Shown: piece after piece, positions 22,257 through 34,846 of the stretch
How positions within the stretch are numbered: position 1 is the first letter of the stretch
Layout of the letters: each line of letters begins with the position of its first letter
Assembly (NCBI RefSeq): GCF_050908995.1
Contig: NC_135132.1
Coordinates: forward strand, 5,451,001-5,515,000
Length of the DNA: 64,000 nt
Direction: 5' to 3'
From: Andrena cerasifolii
Taxonomy: Eukaryota > Arthropoda > Insecta > Hymenoptera > Andrenidae
Translations under genes and position numbers: made by a program
The notes under the pieces: generated by a model
Databases searched by the model: none
What the model was told of the DNA's origin: nothing
What the model saw: only the letters and a program-made list of their open reading frames with translations

Positions 22257-22469
22257 CGTCGTTTTCATAATGCGTGCTACACTTCAGCAAGCCCCTCCGT
22301 TAGCACTTGGCAGTGTTCATTGGTGAGTCCTGTGGCGATTTTTAAATCTTCGTATTATACTCAAAAACAGAATTTCGCGAGAAATCTTCGGTTGATTTCA
22401 AAGCTGTCCATTTTAAAATTGCAACTTAAATTTCAATGGGAAAACATCCTATTTTGGATTCAAGAAATT

Positions 22470-23274
22470 ACTCAGTATTCTAAACGGGGGAATCCTATTT
22501 TATCGGCTAAAACATAGTAAAATTTAGGATTTTCTTTTTAAGAAACTAGCATTTCGATTCATCTGAAATTTGGTCCATGTTTTTATGCATCCTTGAAGAA
22601 GTTGCAGATTTTTTTTTTATCATTTTTAATAATAAATACAGGAGTTATGCTCGGTGCGCAAAACTCGTCGTCCGCTGGTGTGCATGATATTAACCTTCCA
22701 GGTAATCTGAAGCAGAAAAATGAAACGCCGTTTTACTTTGTACATATGTAGCTTCAATTTGATGAACCAGAATACCGCTAAGTTCTACACTACTTTTGTT
22801 ACACAAGAATATTGACGGAAAAATGGATAGCAAAATTTAAATGTTCAGACCTTTCAGTTTGAAAACTCTCCATACTGCTCAATAAATTTTCTTTTTTTTT
22901 TGCTGGTTCATCAGTTTCAAGCCACGTATGTATAAAATAAAACGCCGTAGGTATCATTTTTCAGTTTCAGGTAGATAAATATCATGCTCACCAGCGGACG
23001 ACGAATTTTGCGCGGCGTGATGGTCGATCATGCATAACTACTATATTTATGGTTAAAAATTAATTAAAAAAAACCTGCAGCTTCTTCAAAGATGTATCAA
23101 AACATGGTCCAAATTTCAGAGGAATCGAAGCGCTGATTTCTTAAAAAAAAAATCGAAAATTTTACTATGATTTTAGCCCCCTTTAAAACAGTCACCTAAA
23201 ATACTCTGCATTAAAATTTTACTATGATTTTATCCCCCCTTAAAACAGTCACCTAAAATACTCTGCATTAAAAT
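22470..23274. mobile_element. Foldback element with long inverted repeats
   Basis: The left arm (about 22470-22788) and right arm (about 22905-23215) are inverted copies at roughly 80% identity by eye. Shared landmarks are TCGTCCGCTGGTG, GAAATTTGGWCCATG, AACGCCGTTTTA and GATGAACCAG. The loop is about 115 bp. The right terminus carries a 57-bp tandem duplication (23161-23217 and 23218-23274), starting TTTACTATGATTTTA. No coding sequence and no clear target duplication were seen. The superfamily is unknown. Confidence 0.75.
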
Positions 23275-24394
23275 ACAAAAGTGTTTAAAAGATTAATACA
23301 CAGTGGTGGCAAAAAAGGCGTAGTAACAAAAATACAATACTTTAGTAAACTGCAATTATGTCTTATAGACTACATCACATAGAAACAGAGCATTCCTTAA
23401 AACACAGCACTGATAACATAATACACAACATAGTGCATATTTTTAAAAAAAAATAGTTTAAACATTCTTTCGATCATTACTATGTTATTCCCCCAATTAC
23501 ATGACTGGAGGGAAATTCATATATTATTATTGATTCTCCCATCAGCACGTGGTCCATTTAATTGATGCATCATTACATTTCGTCGAATATGGCGTTTTCT
23601 GCGCTCACAATCAAATTCCAATCATTCGCATATCGCTGAAATTGCGAGGTTATATTTCGGTAACATCCCAGCCATGGTGCTAATGTATTTTTAATACCTT
23701 TCCCCGGCGATTAATCAGACTTCGTCGGCCGTGTGTTTTTAATGTGCGACGCGAACAGTGGCCAGCCTTTCACGGCTGCTGAAAATTTAAACAAGCCGCG
23801 CCAGCGAACACAAGGCAGATAAGGAGAATTGATGCAAAAAAAAAAAGGGAGACGCCATAGTAAAACCCGCGTTTGTTTTGCGATTTTTTTTTTCTCTCGC
23901 CTTGGCGATATCCTGGCACTTTGCGCTGGCAATAATTCATAATAAGAGAGGATTTGACATCGGAAGGCTTAAAAGGCTAAAAGACTGAAAACTGTTTCGC
24001 GCTGGATATTTTATAAGTGTTCGGTAGCGCACTCTGCAGATGGGTAGGATTATTTTAAAGAGAGAATTTGTGATTTGCTGAATTGAAATTTCTGGCCAGC
24101 AAAGTGGTCGAAAAATGGGGTTAAAATTTAGAAAGTTTAGAGAGCCACGATATTGCGACAGGGTTTTAATCAAATACTGGGGTAGGTATTGTGTTGAAAG
24201 AAGCGTAACCTGTCTTACAATTAGTCCGCATTTATAATCTGCTAAAACACTAGGGGTGCAAAACACTGTTTCGAGAAAGTAAAATGGTAACAGACAAATG
24301 CGAGGCAAATTTAACAAGCTGAAGAAACTACATTAAAACTAGGTATTTCAGAATACAATTCTAACTTAATAATTAAAATAAATAACTGCTAAAA
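23275..24394. other. AT-rich DNA, no gene seen
   Basis: Mostly AT-rich. Near 23301 the words ACAGTGGTGGCAAAAAA resemble a single Tc1-like end without a partner. A GC-richer patch lies at 23710-23930. No exon can be supported. Confidence 0.4.
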
Positions 24395-24443
24395 ATCGCC
24401 AACTAAAAGTAACCCTGGCGACCCACAGGTTGGGAACCACTGC
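24395..24443 (-). mobile_element. hAT-type terminal fragment
   Basis: On the minus strand the end reads CAGTGGTTCCCAACCTGTGG followed by GTCGCCAGGG, a widespread hAT terminus. No matching inverted end was located upstream, so only one terminus is supported and the element may be truncated. Confidence 0.5.
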
Positions 24444-25440
24444 CCTACAATTTCCACAGAGATGCCTACTAATCCCATATCAAAATCATCCACTAATGAT
24501 CCCTAACCTAAACACAGCAGTCCCAGACTTCTCGCGAAGTGTCTGCCCTAGAAAGACAAACCCTCTATTTTTGACATCCTCCTTGAATAATACATTACCC
24601 CAAATAAATCCTACAAAGCTTGGACTCAATGGAAAGCCCGATACAAGAAGATGCACTTAATCCAGCAGACAGGCTGAGCATCCCCCACGCTCCTGCGATC
24701 CGAAATCGAAACTAACTACATAATACTACACGACACCCTTCAATCATCGAGCCATGGAGCTGCGAACCGAAATCAGTCCTCAGTGGCCACATCTCTAGCT
24801 CCCAACCCAGCGCAATCATCAGATCCAAAAGAAGCCCCGGAGAGTCCAAGTGACCGTTGCAGTCGCGCGACAACAATAATTCCTCAGGCGCCATTTTTCC
24901 CTCCCCAGTGGGGAGCAGGGAACGAGCACTCGTCGCCATTTAACCGCGTTGTAACCGGTGGGTTTAATCTCCGCTGACGGGGTGCGGCTCATTAGATGCG
25001 ATTAGTCTGCAAGCAGACACGCTCCTTTATGTCCACACGTACATGCTTACGCAGGTACACCTAGACGCGCGAATAACCGGCGCAAACTGCGACGCTGTCC
25101 CCATCAGGATTCAAGCGTCGTGTCCTGGTGTGTACGTGCACGTATTTGGCCGCCTGTAAATCTATATCGCCGGCCCCTTGGATGGCAAATATACGCGTGT
25201 GCAGGCTACGTGCAAACAGGGAGGGATAGAGCCGGTGGTAAGGGCGGAGGGAGGGATGGCCGTCTTGCGGGCGTAGTCAGCAGGTTTGGCGACAATGAGG
25301 ATGCGCTTTTAATAAATCGCCACCTTTCACAGACGATTTCCACTCGGCTGGTCGTTTTTCCACGACGATCCTGCGTGTCGAGACGCCGTTTAATGTTCAG
25401 GGATTAATGGGGTGCAGATGCGTCGGCGGGGGTGGCTTTG
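24444..25440. other. Unique DNA turning CpG-rich, no gene supported
   Basis: From 24880 to 25440 it is GC-rich with many CpG. Open frames at 24430-24977 and 25120-25407 show no domain or splice context. Confidence 0.4.
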
Positions 25441-25830
25441 GGAACGGCGGCTGGGAGGGGACTCTGGATGTTGATGAAGCTATCGGTGCAAGGGGTTCAG
25501 TGTTAGGGCGGTTGAATTGGGATAGGTGCCATTTTTTCTAATTTTTTTTTATGGTTCTAGGACGCGGAGATTTGATGGGTGTTTAAGGGGTGGTGGGAAA
25601 TATGAGGAGGGGGAATTAGAATTGGTTAGGAAGGGCTGTTAAGTTTGGGGGACCTATTGTTTGGTAGTTGTGGTTAGATGCGAGTGGAGGATAGATGTGA
25701 TTGTTTAATTTTTGTATTGAAAAATGGAGATGTTGGTAGTTGTAAAAAGGAAGATGAGAGGGTTGAGGAATATGACTTACAGATGTTAGGTGTGGATGGA
25801 ACTATTGTTTGGGGATGGAAGTTGGGTCTA
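25441..25830. repeat. G-rich, C-poor low-complexity tract
   Basis: Roughly 390 bp on the + strand with abundant GG, TGG, AGG and GTT words and few C residues, for example GTTTAAGGGGTGGTGGGAAA. It resembles the G-rich strand of the decayed repeats at 38570-40070. No gene. Confidence 0.4.
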
Positions 25831-27936
25831 CCAGAAGCTGTGCATGAATAGGAAAAATGTGACTTTCTTAGTGAACACAGTTGAAGGAAGGAGAGCGACT
25901 TGAGAAATGGTAATTAATATGGGTAGTTATTGATAAAATTCAGAGTCGGAGTTTGAGGTTCAATCTGAGTTACCTAATCGTTTGCACTGAATTTTCAAGA
26001 TATTCAATTCGTCATTTTGGTCAGGTTTAAAAGATAAAATTAAACATTTAGTATTCGTAGTATTGGATACTTTGTATAAAATTAAGATTTGCGTTGTTGT
26101 TTAAAATGTAGGTATGTTAATTTTTTGGTATCTCCGATATATGTATAATTCCAATACTGCTCTAAATTTTGAAAACAGTCGTACGAAATTTATCATCAAG
26201 TATCGTTGGACACCTTGATAATATAAAACTATTAATAATTCATTTAGGTCACCCGAGGCCCAATTAACACATTCTTTGATCACATATGGCAATTTAATCA
26301 CGAATCTCCGATCAAAAACTATATCCACCAATTTTAATTGAAACTAACCCAATAAAGGCACAAGCGTAGAAACACGTTTCAAGGTATTAGGGTTTAAGAT
26401 TGACTAACCCTGCCCCATGCGTAAATATTGTCAACATCGACATTTAAAAAATCCTATATCGAAAAATAGAATGGACCTCATGTAACATATAATGCAAAAG
26501 CTCGTAAATATTATCGAGATTAAAATTCTTCATTTTTATTACCTGTACAACTAATAGGCACACTTACTTACAGTTAAAAAATTGATACAAACAAAAAAAA
26601 CAAAAATAATCAAATAAAAAACGTTTTGAAGCACGGAAACCGAATTTCCAAAACAGTAATTTATATTTCACACAATATGCAATATTCCAATCCCTACGAA
26701 AAGTAGATCGAAAGTATCTTAGAAAGTGTTAAACCCTTTCCGCAAACACTTACGCGCACGACAATTAATCCATATGAAAAGGAAAAATCGCAATCTCTAC
26801 GCAAATTATGCATCATTACGCCCAGGGAAGAAGCAGAGCCTCATTAAATCATTGCGTGTTTTCCTTTATTGCCCGGAAACGTTGTTGCCGTTTAATTACT
26901 ACAGGGAGATCTAAACCATCAATAATATCGTTTATCCTGCACGAATCTGCTAATTAAAATCGTCGAAGCAGTCCGTTGGGCCCCGGAGCCAGCGGATCCG
27001 CAAACAGCTTGGAATCGATACTGTTTGCTTTATCTTATTCTTCCAAAGTTAGTATTCACGGCAATTTGCATTTCATTAAAGCTGTACCGTGTCCCGTTTA
27101 ACGACGCTCGTACGGGAACAACAGCCGACGTACAATTAAAAGTTGAGGCTGCGCGGCTATTTGCATATGGTGTAAAAACTCCGCTGTTACGTCGTGCAGG
27201 CTCGCGTGACTCACGAAGGATCAAGGAAAGTCCCTCGCACTTCCGAGTTTTAATGTCATCGGTCCACGGAAATACTGCTTTACCAGGCTCACGTTCGCTG
27301 GGTACGCACGCGTGTCGGTCACCTGCGCGAACTCTCAAGAACCACGTGAATAGCGAGCGTGTCGACTGGTGGACTTGGAATGGAAACTCGCTTCTTTAGG
27401 GAGGCCTGGCACTGATAAATAGGAAGTGGAGTGTTGCCGAGACACCTAATCGGTCGCTAAATAAGCTAGCTCTACGAACTTCTAAATGGTAAAACTCCTT
27501 TGTACTTACTTCATGGCTCCCTCCTTGATATCGAAGAAATTCTCAGGTGCAATCGTGAGTTTAAGATTCTTGATCGTAGGGGTGAGAAAAAGTTCGGGCA
27601 CTGAATGTGCGAGTTTCTTAACTGAATTGGTAGAGCAGTAGATAGAAGATTTGAAGGTTTTTATTTCGAATTGTAACACGTCCGAAACCGCTTGTTCCTG
27701 GACGAGAGGAGGATCTTGCCCCGTCGACTCCGGGGTAACCGTAATCCCTAAGGCCAGTTAAGCGCAATGGTGTACTACTACTGTGCAGGGTAGGTGGATT
27801 GGCGTTTTAAGGATTGAGGAAAAGAAGCGGTGGTGCCGTTTCGTCTTGGGACCGTCAGCCAGACTCATCAAGTAGGTTCACAGTCGACGGACCCTGCCTT
27901 AGACCCATGGGGACCGAGAGGAATAAACATATATAC
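25831..27936. other. AT-rich then mixed DNA, no gene supported
   Basis: AT-rich to about 26900, then mixed with a CpG-rich part at 27080-27360. Opposite-strand open frames overlap at 27025-27399. No recognisable exon, RNA gene or repeat array. Confidence 0.4.
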
Positions 27937-28349
27937 CAGGGGTATCGAACTAGCGGCTCGTGAGCCGCAGTGGCTCCTTCTCCTCTTCGCCTGCTCCGTA
28001 GAGCTGCAGGAGAACGGCCCCCTCCACACCTACCAGGCCGCACTCTCTCCCTGCCGGGTCTCGTGCAACGCCTGGAGAAAAATAAGTGGGGGAACCGGCT
28101 GACCCTGGGCCCTGTGATGCCAGATCGGGGACGGGTTCCCTCGAGAATTTCCCCCACCTCGCGCACCCTATGCCGGCCGGAGCTGCGTGTCCGTGAGTCA
28201 GACTTCGAAGCGCCGAGCTCACGGACACGCTGCTGCGGCGTAGTATGCGCGAGGTGGGGGAAATTCTCGAGGGCACCCGTCTCCGATCTGGCATCACAGC
28301 CTGGGCCCGACTCGTGCGGCTCTCGGAGTGGGGAAGTTCGACACTCCTG
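27937..28349. mobile_element. hAT (Buster-type) MITE, GC-rich foldback, with 8-bp target duplication
   Basis: The left end begins CAGGGGTATCGAACTAG. The right end in reverse complement begins CAGGAGTGTCGAACTTC. Flanking 8-mers are ATATATAC (27929-27936) and ATATATAT (28350-28357), matching at seven of eight positions with TA at positions 4-5, as reported for Buster-family hAT elements. Internally a GC-rich palindrome spans about 28110-28305, with GATGCCAGATC, CTCGAGAATTTCCCCCACCTC and CACGGACACGC-type arms. Long open frames in both directions inside it come from the GC-rich palindrome and are not genes. Confidence 0.85.
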
Positions 28350-28357
28350 ATATATAT

Positions 28358-30254
28358 GAACGAGGCTGGTACCTGACACTTGCGAGAAAGAGTTTGACAG
28401 ATTAGACCTCTGGTGGCGCTGGCGCGCACTAACAGTTGCGCTACAGTCATAGCGAAGTTTACTGGCCGCTCGAGGTTGCGGGGAGTCGCTATCCCTTCCA
28501 CTTCGCTTGCTCGGCGTTCGCATCAAACAAGTGGCTCTGAGTGATCATATTACTGCGAACATTCGGCTGCCTTGCTCCAAAATAGAATTAGCTAGTGACT
28601 ATACACGAGCTTCTGCATATCACTGGTTATTCCAGTGCACTAAACTCTCCCACATTTACAGATACTCTAAACTCTCTGCCGTCGGTATACTATGCACTTC
28701 TTTTTATTATTTATCGGGCAATGGTCGCAACAGTAATTTTGCAACGCCACTCTATCACCCATAAATCCATCGTTTCCGAAGTTACGCCGGAAGTTTTATG
28801 AATTTCCTGCGACGCCGGGATGCCGTGGCTTCCAAGGACCTGCGGTGATTCCCCGCCCCGCAACACCGACGATAAATTCTCTCATTTTGTCGGGGCTCTT
28901 GTTATCCCTTCGCTCTCTTTTCCGTGCGTACCCGTTCCCCGCCTCCTGGCCGCTTGCTTGTCACCAGAAAGGTTCATTATCTCGGAACAGATGACGAGTA
29001 AACGTTCGCTTAATGAAATCTTCGTAGTGATTTTACGAGGGAAGTTTCGTGAACCGGAATACGAGGGGGACAGGGCGTTGCGAGGGGGTGGGGGACGGTG
29101 GATGCCTACGAATACCACCTCCCAGGCGTTCTGCCTTAAAGTTCGTATATATACGGCATTCTCGGCCGACAGTTTTCGAGATTCCGGAAGCGAATGATCG
29201 GGGCTGCCGAGAGTGTTTGAAAATTAAGCGGAAACACGTCGGTGTACTTGTCATGGAGGTGTACATATCGATTAGTATATGGGAGATATTTTGAGGTTAT
29301 GTATTAATGATTTTTTCACACTTGGGGCCATTTTACTGGTGACCAGTTGCTTTGATTGCTACGATATCGTAAAAGTCAGATTGTTATGTTCGTTTTTGAT
29401 GGTGTACGTTCAGTGAGAAGCTCTTGATTAAGTTATTAGCAGCCAGTAAGTTGATTTGGGACTGATTAACGTAATGGTTTGCTTGCTCTGTCGCGATACT
29501 ATCCAAATACACCACCAGAGGGCTACGAAGAATATTTTGGAGGCCTTTTATGGCTATTTGTCCGTCATGGATGTTTTGGATACGTTTAGACATTTTATGA
29601 GTATGAAATAGACCTGGAAAGTTCAAAATGACTAACTGACTGTTATAACCCTAGCTCTGTTGACCATTCAATAGTTAAAGAATGTAAATAGGTATGAAAT
29701 AGTTGAACAATGTAAATTATTTTAAGACTCTGGAATCTAAAATTCTGAAACGTATAAATCAACAAGCGACAATTTGGTAGCTTCCAAAGGTACCCTTCAT
29801 CCCGTCTATGGAATAAGTCACTTAGAAAGTACCCACACATCATCTATGCTTAAAATTGTGAGCATTATACGGTCACGCTCGCACCAAGTGCAAAAGCCCA
29901 CCAAGAGAATATTGAAATAATTTATGTCGGTCAATTTCTCTCGCTACGACCCTGGCCTGAATCTTTCATGCGGTCGTTCCGGCCGAGAATGCAATCGCTG
30001 CACCGGCTGAATTTTAAATAATCAAGTTTGGATTACATCCCCAAAGGGAGTTAAGTCCTTTAATAAACCGGAAGGCAAGTCCTCGGCATAATTCATCTCG
30101 TGGACTAAGGGATGGTTTCGAACTTCATATCGCGATACAAGATCTTGCACTTCATTGAATCGCTTGCTTCCCTCCTGCCATATTTCTGTAACTTCTTGTA
30201 CCCCGTTTCGTTCCTTCCACGTAGGATAGCATTCGGAGAATTTGAACATTACAC
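28358..30254. other. Mixed DNA, no gene firmly supported
   Basis: CpG-rich to about 29230, then AT-leaning. A 75-codon minus-strand frame at 30022-30249 has a protein-like composition (charged and aromatic residues mixed), but I recognise no family. It has no clear splice sites. It is noted only as an unproven open frame. Confidence 0.35.
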
Positions 30255-30660
30255 AGTTATTGGTGGATCTACTCCAGACTTAACCAGACTGAACACTCAT
30301 CTAATCAGCGCTGGTCAGAAATAATCGCAGTTAATCGAGACCTAAGCAGAGCTATCCCGGAACTAGACATCAGAGTTCTAACGTAGGATTCACTAGAGGT
30401 ACCTGAGACCTAACTAGAGCTAATTCGACTTAATTAGAGCAGACTCAGACATACCCGGACCTAATCAAACCTAAGCAGATCTGATGTAGGCATACCTGCA
30501 GCTAACTTAACCCAAGTACAGCAGATCAGGGCCTAACCACAGCTAGCTCAAACAAGCCTAATCGAAACTAGCCAATTCCAGCCAGCTCTCAGCCAGACCT
30601 AACCAGAGGTACTCTAAGTTGCTTCGTACCTAATTCACAGTTTACCAGTACTAACTCGCG
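30255..30660. repeat. Degenerate CCTAACCAGAGCTAA-type repeat tract
   Basis: Around 400 bp of recurring words such as GACCTAACTAGAGCTAA, CCGGACCTAATCAAACCTAA, AGCAGATC and CAGCCAGACCTAACC. Spacing is irregular. It is one of several decayed tracts of the same style in the window and contains no gene. Confidence 0.6.
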
Positions 30661-31856
30661 GTGAACAGTTCCCTTCCCCAAATCTCTGTTAATCCATCTC
30701 ACAATGAGTCAATAAGTGGTGTTCACAGATCTACCCGTCCGGGAAGATCAACAGCGTCCAAATGCAGCACAAAAGATCCTCGCCTGTTCCAGAAACAAAG
30801 CCCTCGCAGAAGTTTCTTCCGCCCCGCTAATTGTAAGAGCAGCTAATTTATCAGTCGCCATTGCACCCAGTTGACGCGTCCCCCACGATACTTCCGCAAA
30901 CAGCCTTCCACTCCAGCACAGATATCTCCGGCGTGGGCGCGGAAGTAAAAGCATATGTCGCGGAAACATTTCTGTGCCATTGAGAGTAACGAGGGTAAAC
31001 GCGATTTCACAGACCTGCGGGAGAGCTTCCCTCGAAAAAACCGGCTCTCGATACCAGGTCGCCTCGAGACCTTCTTCTTATCGTGCACTAAGCCCCACGA
31101 GTCTAGAAGAGGGTACCTCATGGGCCACCGACCACGGGGCAATCTTTTATTAAATCTCACCCCTCGATACCCCTTTCCAGGCAACGATTCTTCCTCCACC
31201 CTTGCCCTCGAACTAGGTTCACGTCCCCAGCCTGCTCCACCTAATCAGACCGAGTTCCGACTGCCTTAAGCCCGGCTTCCGGGCCCGCTAATGACAAACG
31301 TCTGCTTGATTTCCTGATGCGTTCGCCTGCGACCTTCCTAATCGAGGGTTACGTGATTTAATCCGACTGGAAAAGGAGCAGTCGAAATCGGGGCCGCTTA
31401 AAACGCGATCCGAAACTTCTCCGCTGGGTCCTTCTATAAATTCTCGTCGAATAATCCGGAAGTTGTTCCAATAGCTACCGATAGGCCGCGCTGCGAAGTT
31501 GCTCAGGTGACGAGAGGTCGATCTTAAGTTTCCATTCGCTTTAACGGGGTGTTAAACAGCTCGAAACTCGCCGCGTCCCCCGAGCTTTAATTAAAGTAAC
31601 TTAGCACTCGCGCGCTAGGGAAAATATTCCCGCGATATAATCGCCGCCGCGCGGCGGGGAACACCGAAATGCCGTTCACCTTGGGTTACTTCGGATTCCT
31701 GCGTTTGGTGGCTTCTCGTTATTTTCTTCTCGGCTGTTGGATTTCGTGGTGAACTTTTGCACTAATAGTGCTTGATAATAATAATGATAAAATGTTCAAT
31801 GACCTCTGATGTTAAATCTCCGATCTTTTACATAAAATAAGTTCAACTGACAAGGG
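30661..31856. other. CpG-rich DNA, no gene supported
   Basis: GC-rich between about 30740 and 31690 with overlapping open frames on both strands. No domain is recognised. Confidence 0.45.
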
Positions 31857-32416
31857 AAGTTCGGCAACTCGAAATTTCAGTAAAATCTGAGACTTTGCAG
31901 AAATGTAGCTCAAATGATGCTCACTACATAACTATTTCATGATTCAACGAAAAACGGTCCTAAGGGTGAAAACATCCCCTCACAGAAATTGTGAATATCT
32001 GCAAAACCGTAGAAGATATCGAAAAAAAGTTTAATTCAAAGTTTTATAGCTTTCCATATCCTACAATATGGCGATAAAGAATTTTCGAAAAACGGGTGGT
32101 GGGGATAAATTTTGAAAAAAAATTATGTTTTTCGAAAATTCTTTATCGCCACTTTATAGGACAGAAAAAAATATTCACCTTTGAATTTGACTTCTTTTTT
32201 TATATCTGCTACAGTTTCGTATATACTCACGATAATCTGAAAATTCAGCAGTTCCTCGAGGGGGTGTTTTTACCCTTAGGACCGTTTTATTACCGAATAA
32301 AAAAATTACTTTCAAAGTAATTTTAGTATTATTAATTAAAGTTACGTTATTAGCATCACTAGAGCTATATTCCTCCAAATTTTCAGATTTTTCTGAATTT
32401 TCGAGTTGCCCAACTT
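31857..32416. mobile_element. Foldback element (inverted repeats throughout)
   Basis: The outer arms start AAGTTCGGCAACTCG at 31857 and its inverse ends near 32416 (AAGTTGGGCAACTCG in reverse complement). Further in, both arms carry AATCTGA, ATGTAGCTC or ATATAGCTC, TGATGCT, and ACGGTCCTAAGGGT (31955 and 32273-32285). The centre has GATAAAGAATTTTCGAAAAA facing its inverse. The whole 560 bp can therefore fold on itself. No coding sequence or obvious target duplication was found. The superfamily is unknown. Confidence 0.75.
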
Positions 32417-33580
32417 GCGAGTTTACGTAACATTAAAGTCACTTTTAACCATCCCTTGATTACCAAACATATTTAACATATCGAGAATCAATTCCAACCC
32501 CGTTATCGCATCACAGTTGGCCCAGTCGCCTGAACAATCTTCCACCATCCCTAACTCGCGCAATCTTTGAAACAAAAAAAAAAGCTTACAAAGCCCCCCT
32601 CGCCCAATTCAGAATCAGAAACAGCGATGCAGAAAATCGTTTCAATCGCCCGATTAATACGTCCCTCCAACAATTAAGAAAGGTTCAAAACCCCATCGCG
32701 GATTAGCCGGCCTTTATTCGCCCTGGGAGCTCGGAGGGTTGCTCGAAAGAAAGACTTAATCGACACTTAATTGATTCGCGTAAACGTGCCCCCGGCTGAA
32801 TAGAAATGGCGCCAACCGCGGCGCGTTTGTATCAAGGGCACTCGTGAAGGTAATTACTCGCTACTAATGAGCAGCGTTACTGGCGCAATCGATAGCACGT
32901 CAAACAAGTCGAACTCCGCCGGCATAAGCGGAAGCTAAGTCGAAGAAGGGGGGGGACAGGGGTAGGGGGTGGTGGGGGGGAAGTGAGGGGGCGAAGCTGG
33001 GGAGCGTAGCTCAGAACCAAATGAACCGAGTCTTCCTGGCGTTGTCCTTTCATCCCCCAACGATTCCAGCTGGCATTGAACTGCACGGGGAAATCTGATC
33101 CCCCGAAGGGGTGAGATTTAGATTGTCGCACTAGTCTAGCTCGTATATACGAGAAGAGCAGCCAGTCGGGGTATTAGACAAGTTGTTTGATGATCCGGCA
33201 AATTCGGAAGGCGATATCCCTCTTGTAATTCGACCTCTTGTTGTCTGGCTGAGGTCCTTCGCAGAATCCTCAATTGGATTCACCGTGGGGCCACTGGAAT
33301 CATCTGCTTCCAATGGATTTTTCCCCGAGCGACTCTGGGCCAATCACGGTAGCCGATATTAGCATTTTGAGTTTGCCGCGAGTGGTGGAATAAAAGCAAT
33401 TTCGCAATTGACAGTTGCTGGATAGTTACAAGGACAGCCCAAAAGCTTTGGGTCAACGATTTGGTTCCATTTTTGCACACTGCTAGTCCATAATATTTGT
33501 AATAAGGTACTAAATGCCTGCAACGCAATACTTAAGACTTTTTGATAAAATCGAGTTCCAAGTTTGTGTTTTCTTGACAC
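32417..33580. other. Mixed DNA with a G-rich tract, no gene supported
   Basis: AT-rich, then GC-rich at 32760-33130, including a G-rich tract at 32946-32990. Minus-strand open frames at 32877-33592 overlap each other in different frames and are unrecognised. Confidence 0.4.
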
Positions 33581-33587
33581 TGTAAGT

Positions 33588-33626
33588 GCCAAAAATTAAA
33601 GTCTGTACTATAATTTTGGCACTTAG
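33588..33626. repeat. Short hairpin copy of a dispersed motif
   Basis: CACTGTAAGTGCCAAAAATT is followed after a short spacer by its inverse AATTTTGGCACTTA, so the segment can form a stem of about 14-16 bp. The first arm matches the motif at 1846-1872. It is probably the tip of a small inverted-repeat element. Confidence 0.5.
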
Positions 33627-34846
33627 AGTATTTTCTACCAGCACTTTTACCAGCTTTTAATTATCTCGCCGATCGGTTATTTAGAAAGGCATCCAGATTT
33701 CTGAATTTCTAGTATTCGCAATTTTGAATAGTGCGTCCTAAGAATTGATCAATTGCCACGTTATATTTAAAGAATGGGAAAGGAAATTAAATTATTTTTC
33801 ACTCAACACCAGCTCCTTTGAGGCCAGTCTCCCCGACCAGAGGAAAATAGGGGGAGGGTGGATAATTCACGACGCGAGCAAAAAGAAATTTTCAAACGAG
33901 ATTTCGATCCCGGAAGCGCGGCATGAGGACCCTTAGCAGCCTCGTTCGATCTTCTCCCCGCGAGAGACAAAGTGGATAATTTTCTTCCACATCCAGCAAC
34001 TGCATCTCCCCGATCTGTATTCACCCCAACAAACTTACTGTCACGTCGAACAGATCCCCCGTAGCCTCTTCATTCGTCCAAGGAAATTTCTTTCCCCCCC
34101 CCCCCCGACCACGGATTCCTGTTGCAACGAGCAATTTCCTGCCTAGGAGCCTCAACGTGACACAAGGTGTCCTATTACAGGACCCGAAATCTGCCCGAAA
34201 TTTATCTCCCCTGTATTATTCATCGTAGCCGACATCTTCAAACAGAAAAGTGCTCACCAGTCTCGACAGATTTATTATTCAATTATTTCACACACACACA
34301 TTGCTTTCTTTTTTTAAGTAACGAAATCGCCAGTTGGGCTTTTCCTATGGCTAGTCGATGGCTCCTGCTTGAAATTTGCTTCGTTCTGGCTCCAATGGCA
34401 GTGGTGATTAATTCCTCGTGACAAGCTCGCGACGATGAGGCTGGACGAATTTATACGATGAGAGAAATACGGCAATGACCGGTGATACGTTATCGAGCTT
34501 TTAATTCCAGCTCTTTAGCCCGGCTGAAATATCGCGTTTTAAATCCGAGTTTAGACACGAAGTGTTCGATGATATATAAAAGCTGCTGTGTACACACCGC
34601 CGGCTGCTCGCGTGCTCGCAAAGCTTCCTCCAAGGCTGGGGCAATTTTTTGAGATTTAGTGAAATAATGCCCGCCCCGTTTCGCAACCTCGTTTGCTTCT
34701 GGCTACGTACGAATGCGTGCGCTGCAATTGGATCCTGAAATTGCAGGGATTTATCGCATCTTTGGTTTATTTCGTTGAGCCTAACGAACGGATGAAAAGC
34801 AGAGGAAATCTTCGTTTTGAGTTTTAGTTATTGCATTTATTCCAGG
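33627..34846. other. Mixed DNA with a 13-bp poly-C run, no gene supported
   Basis: No recognisable exon. A run of 13 C residues lies at 34094-34106. Short open frames at 33745-34024 overlap on opposite strands. Confidence 0.4.

Noticed and set aside
23295..23330. Single Tc1-like end (ACAGTGGTGGCAAAAAA)
   Set aside because: No partner inverted end and no clear TA flank, so an element cannot be delimited.
27855..28526. Overlapping open frames of 126-223 codons on both strands
   Set aside because: They lie almost wholly inside the hAT MITE and its GC-rich palindrome, so they reflect the inverted repeat.
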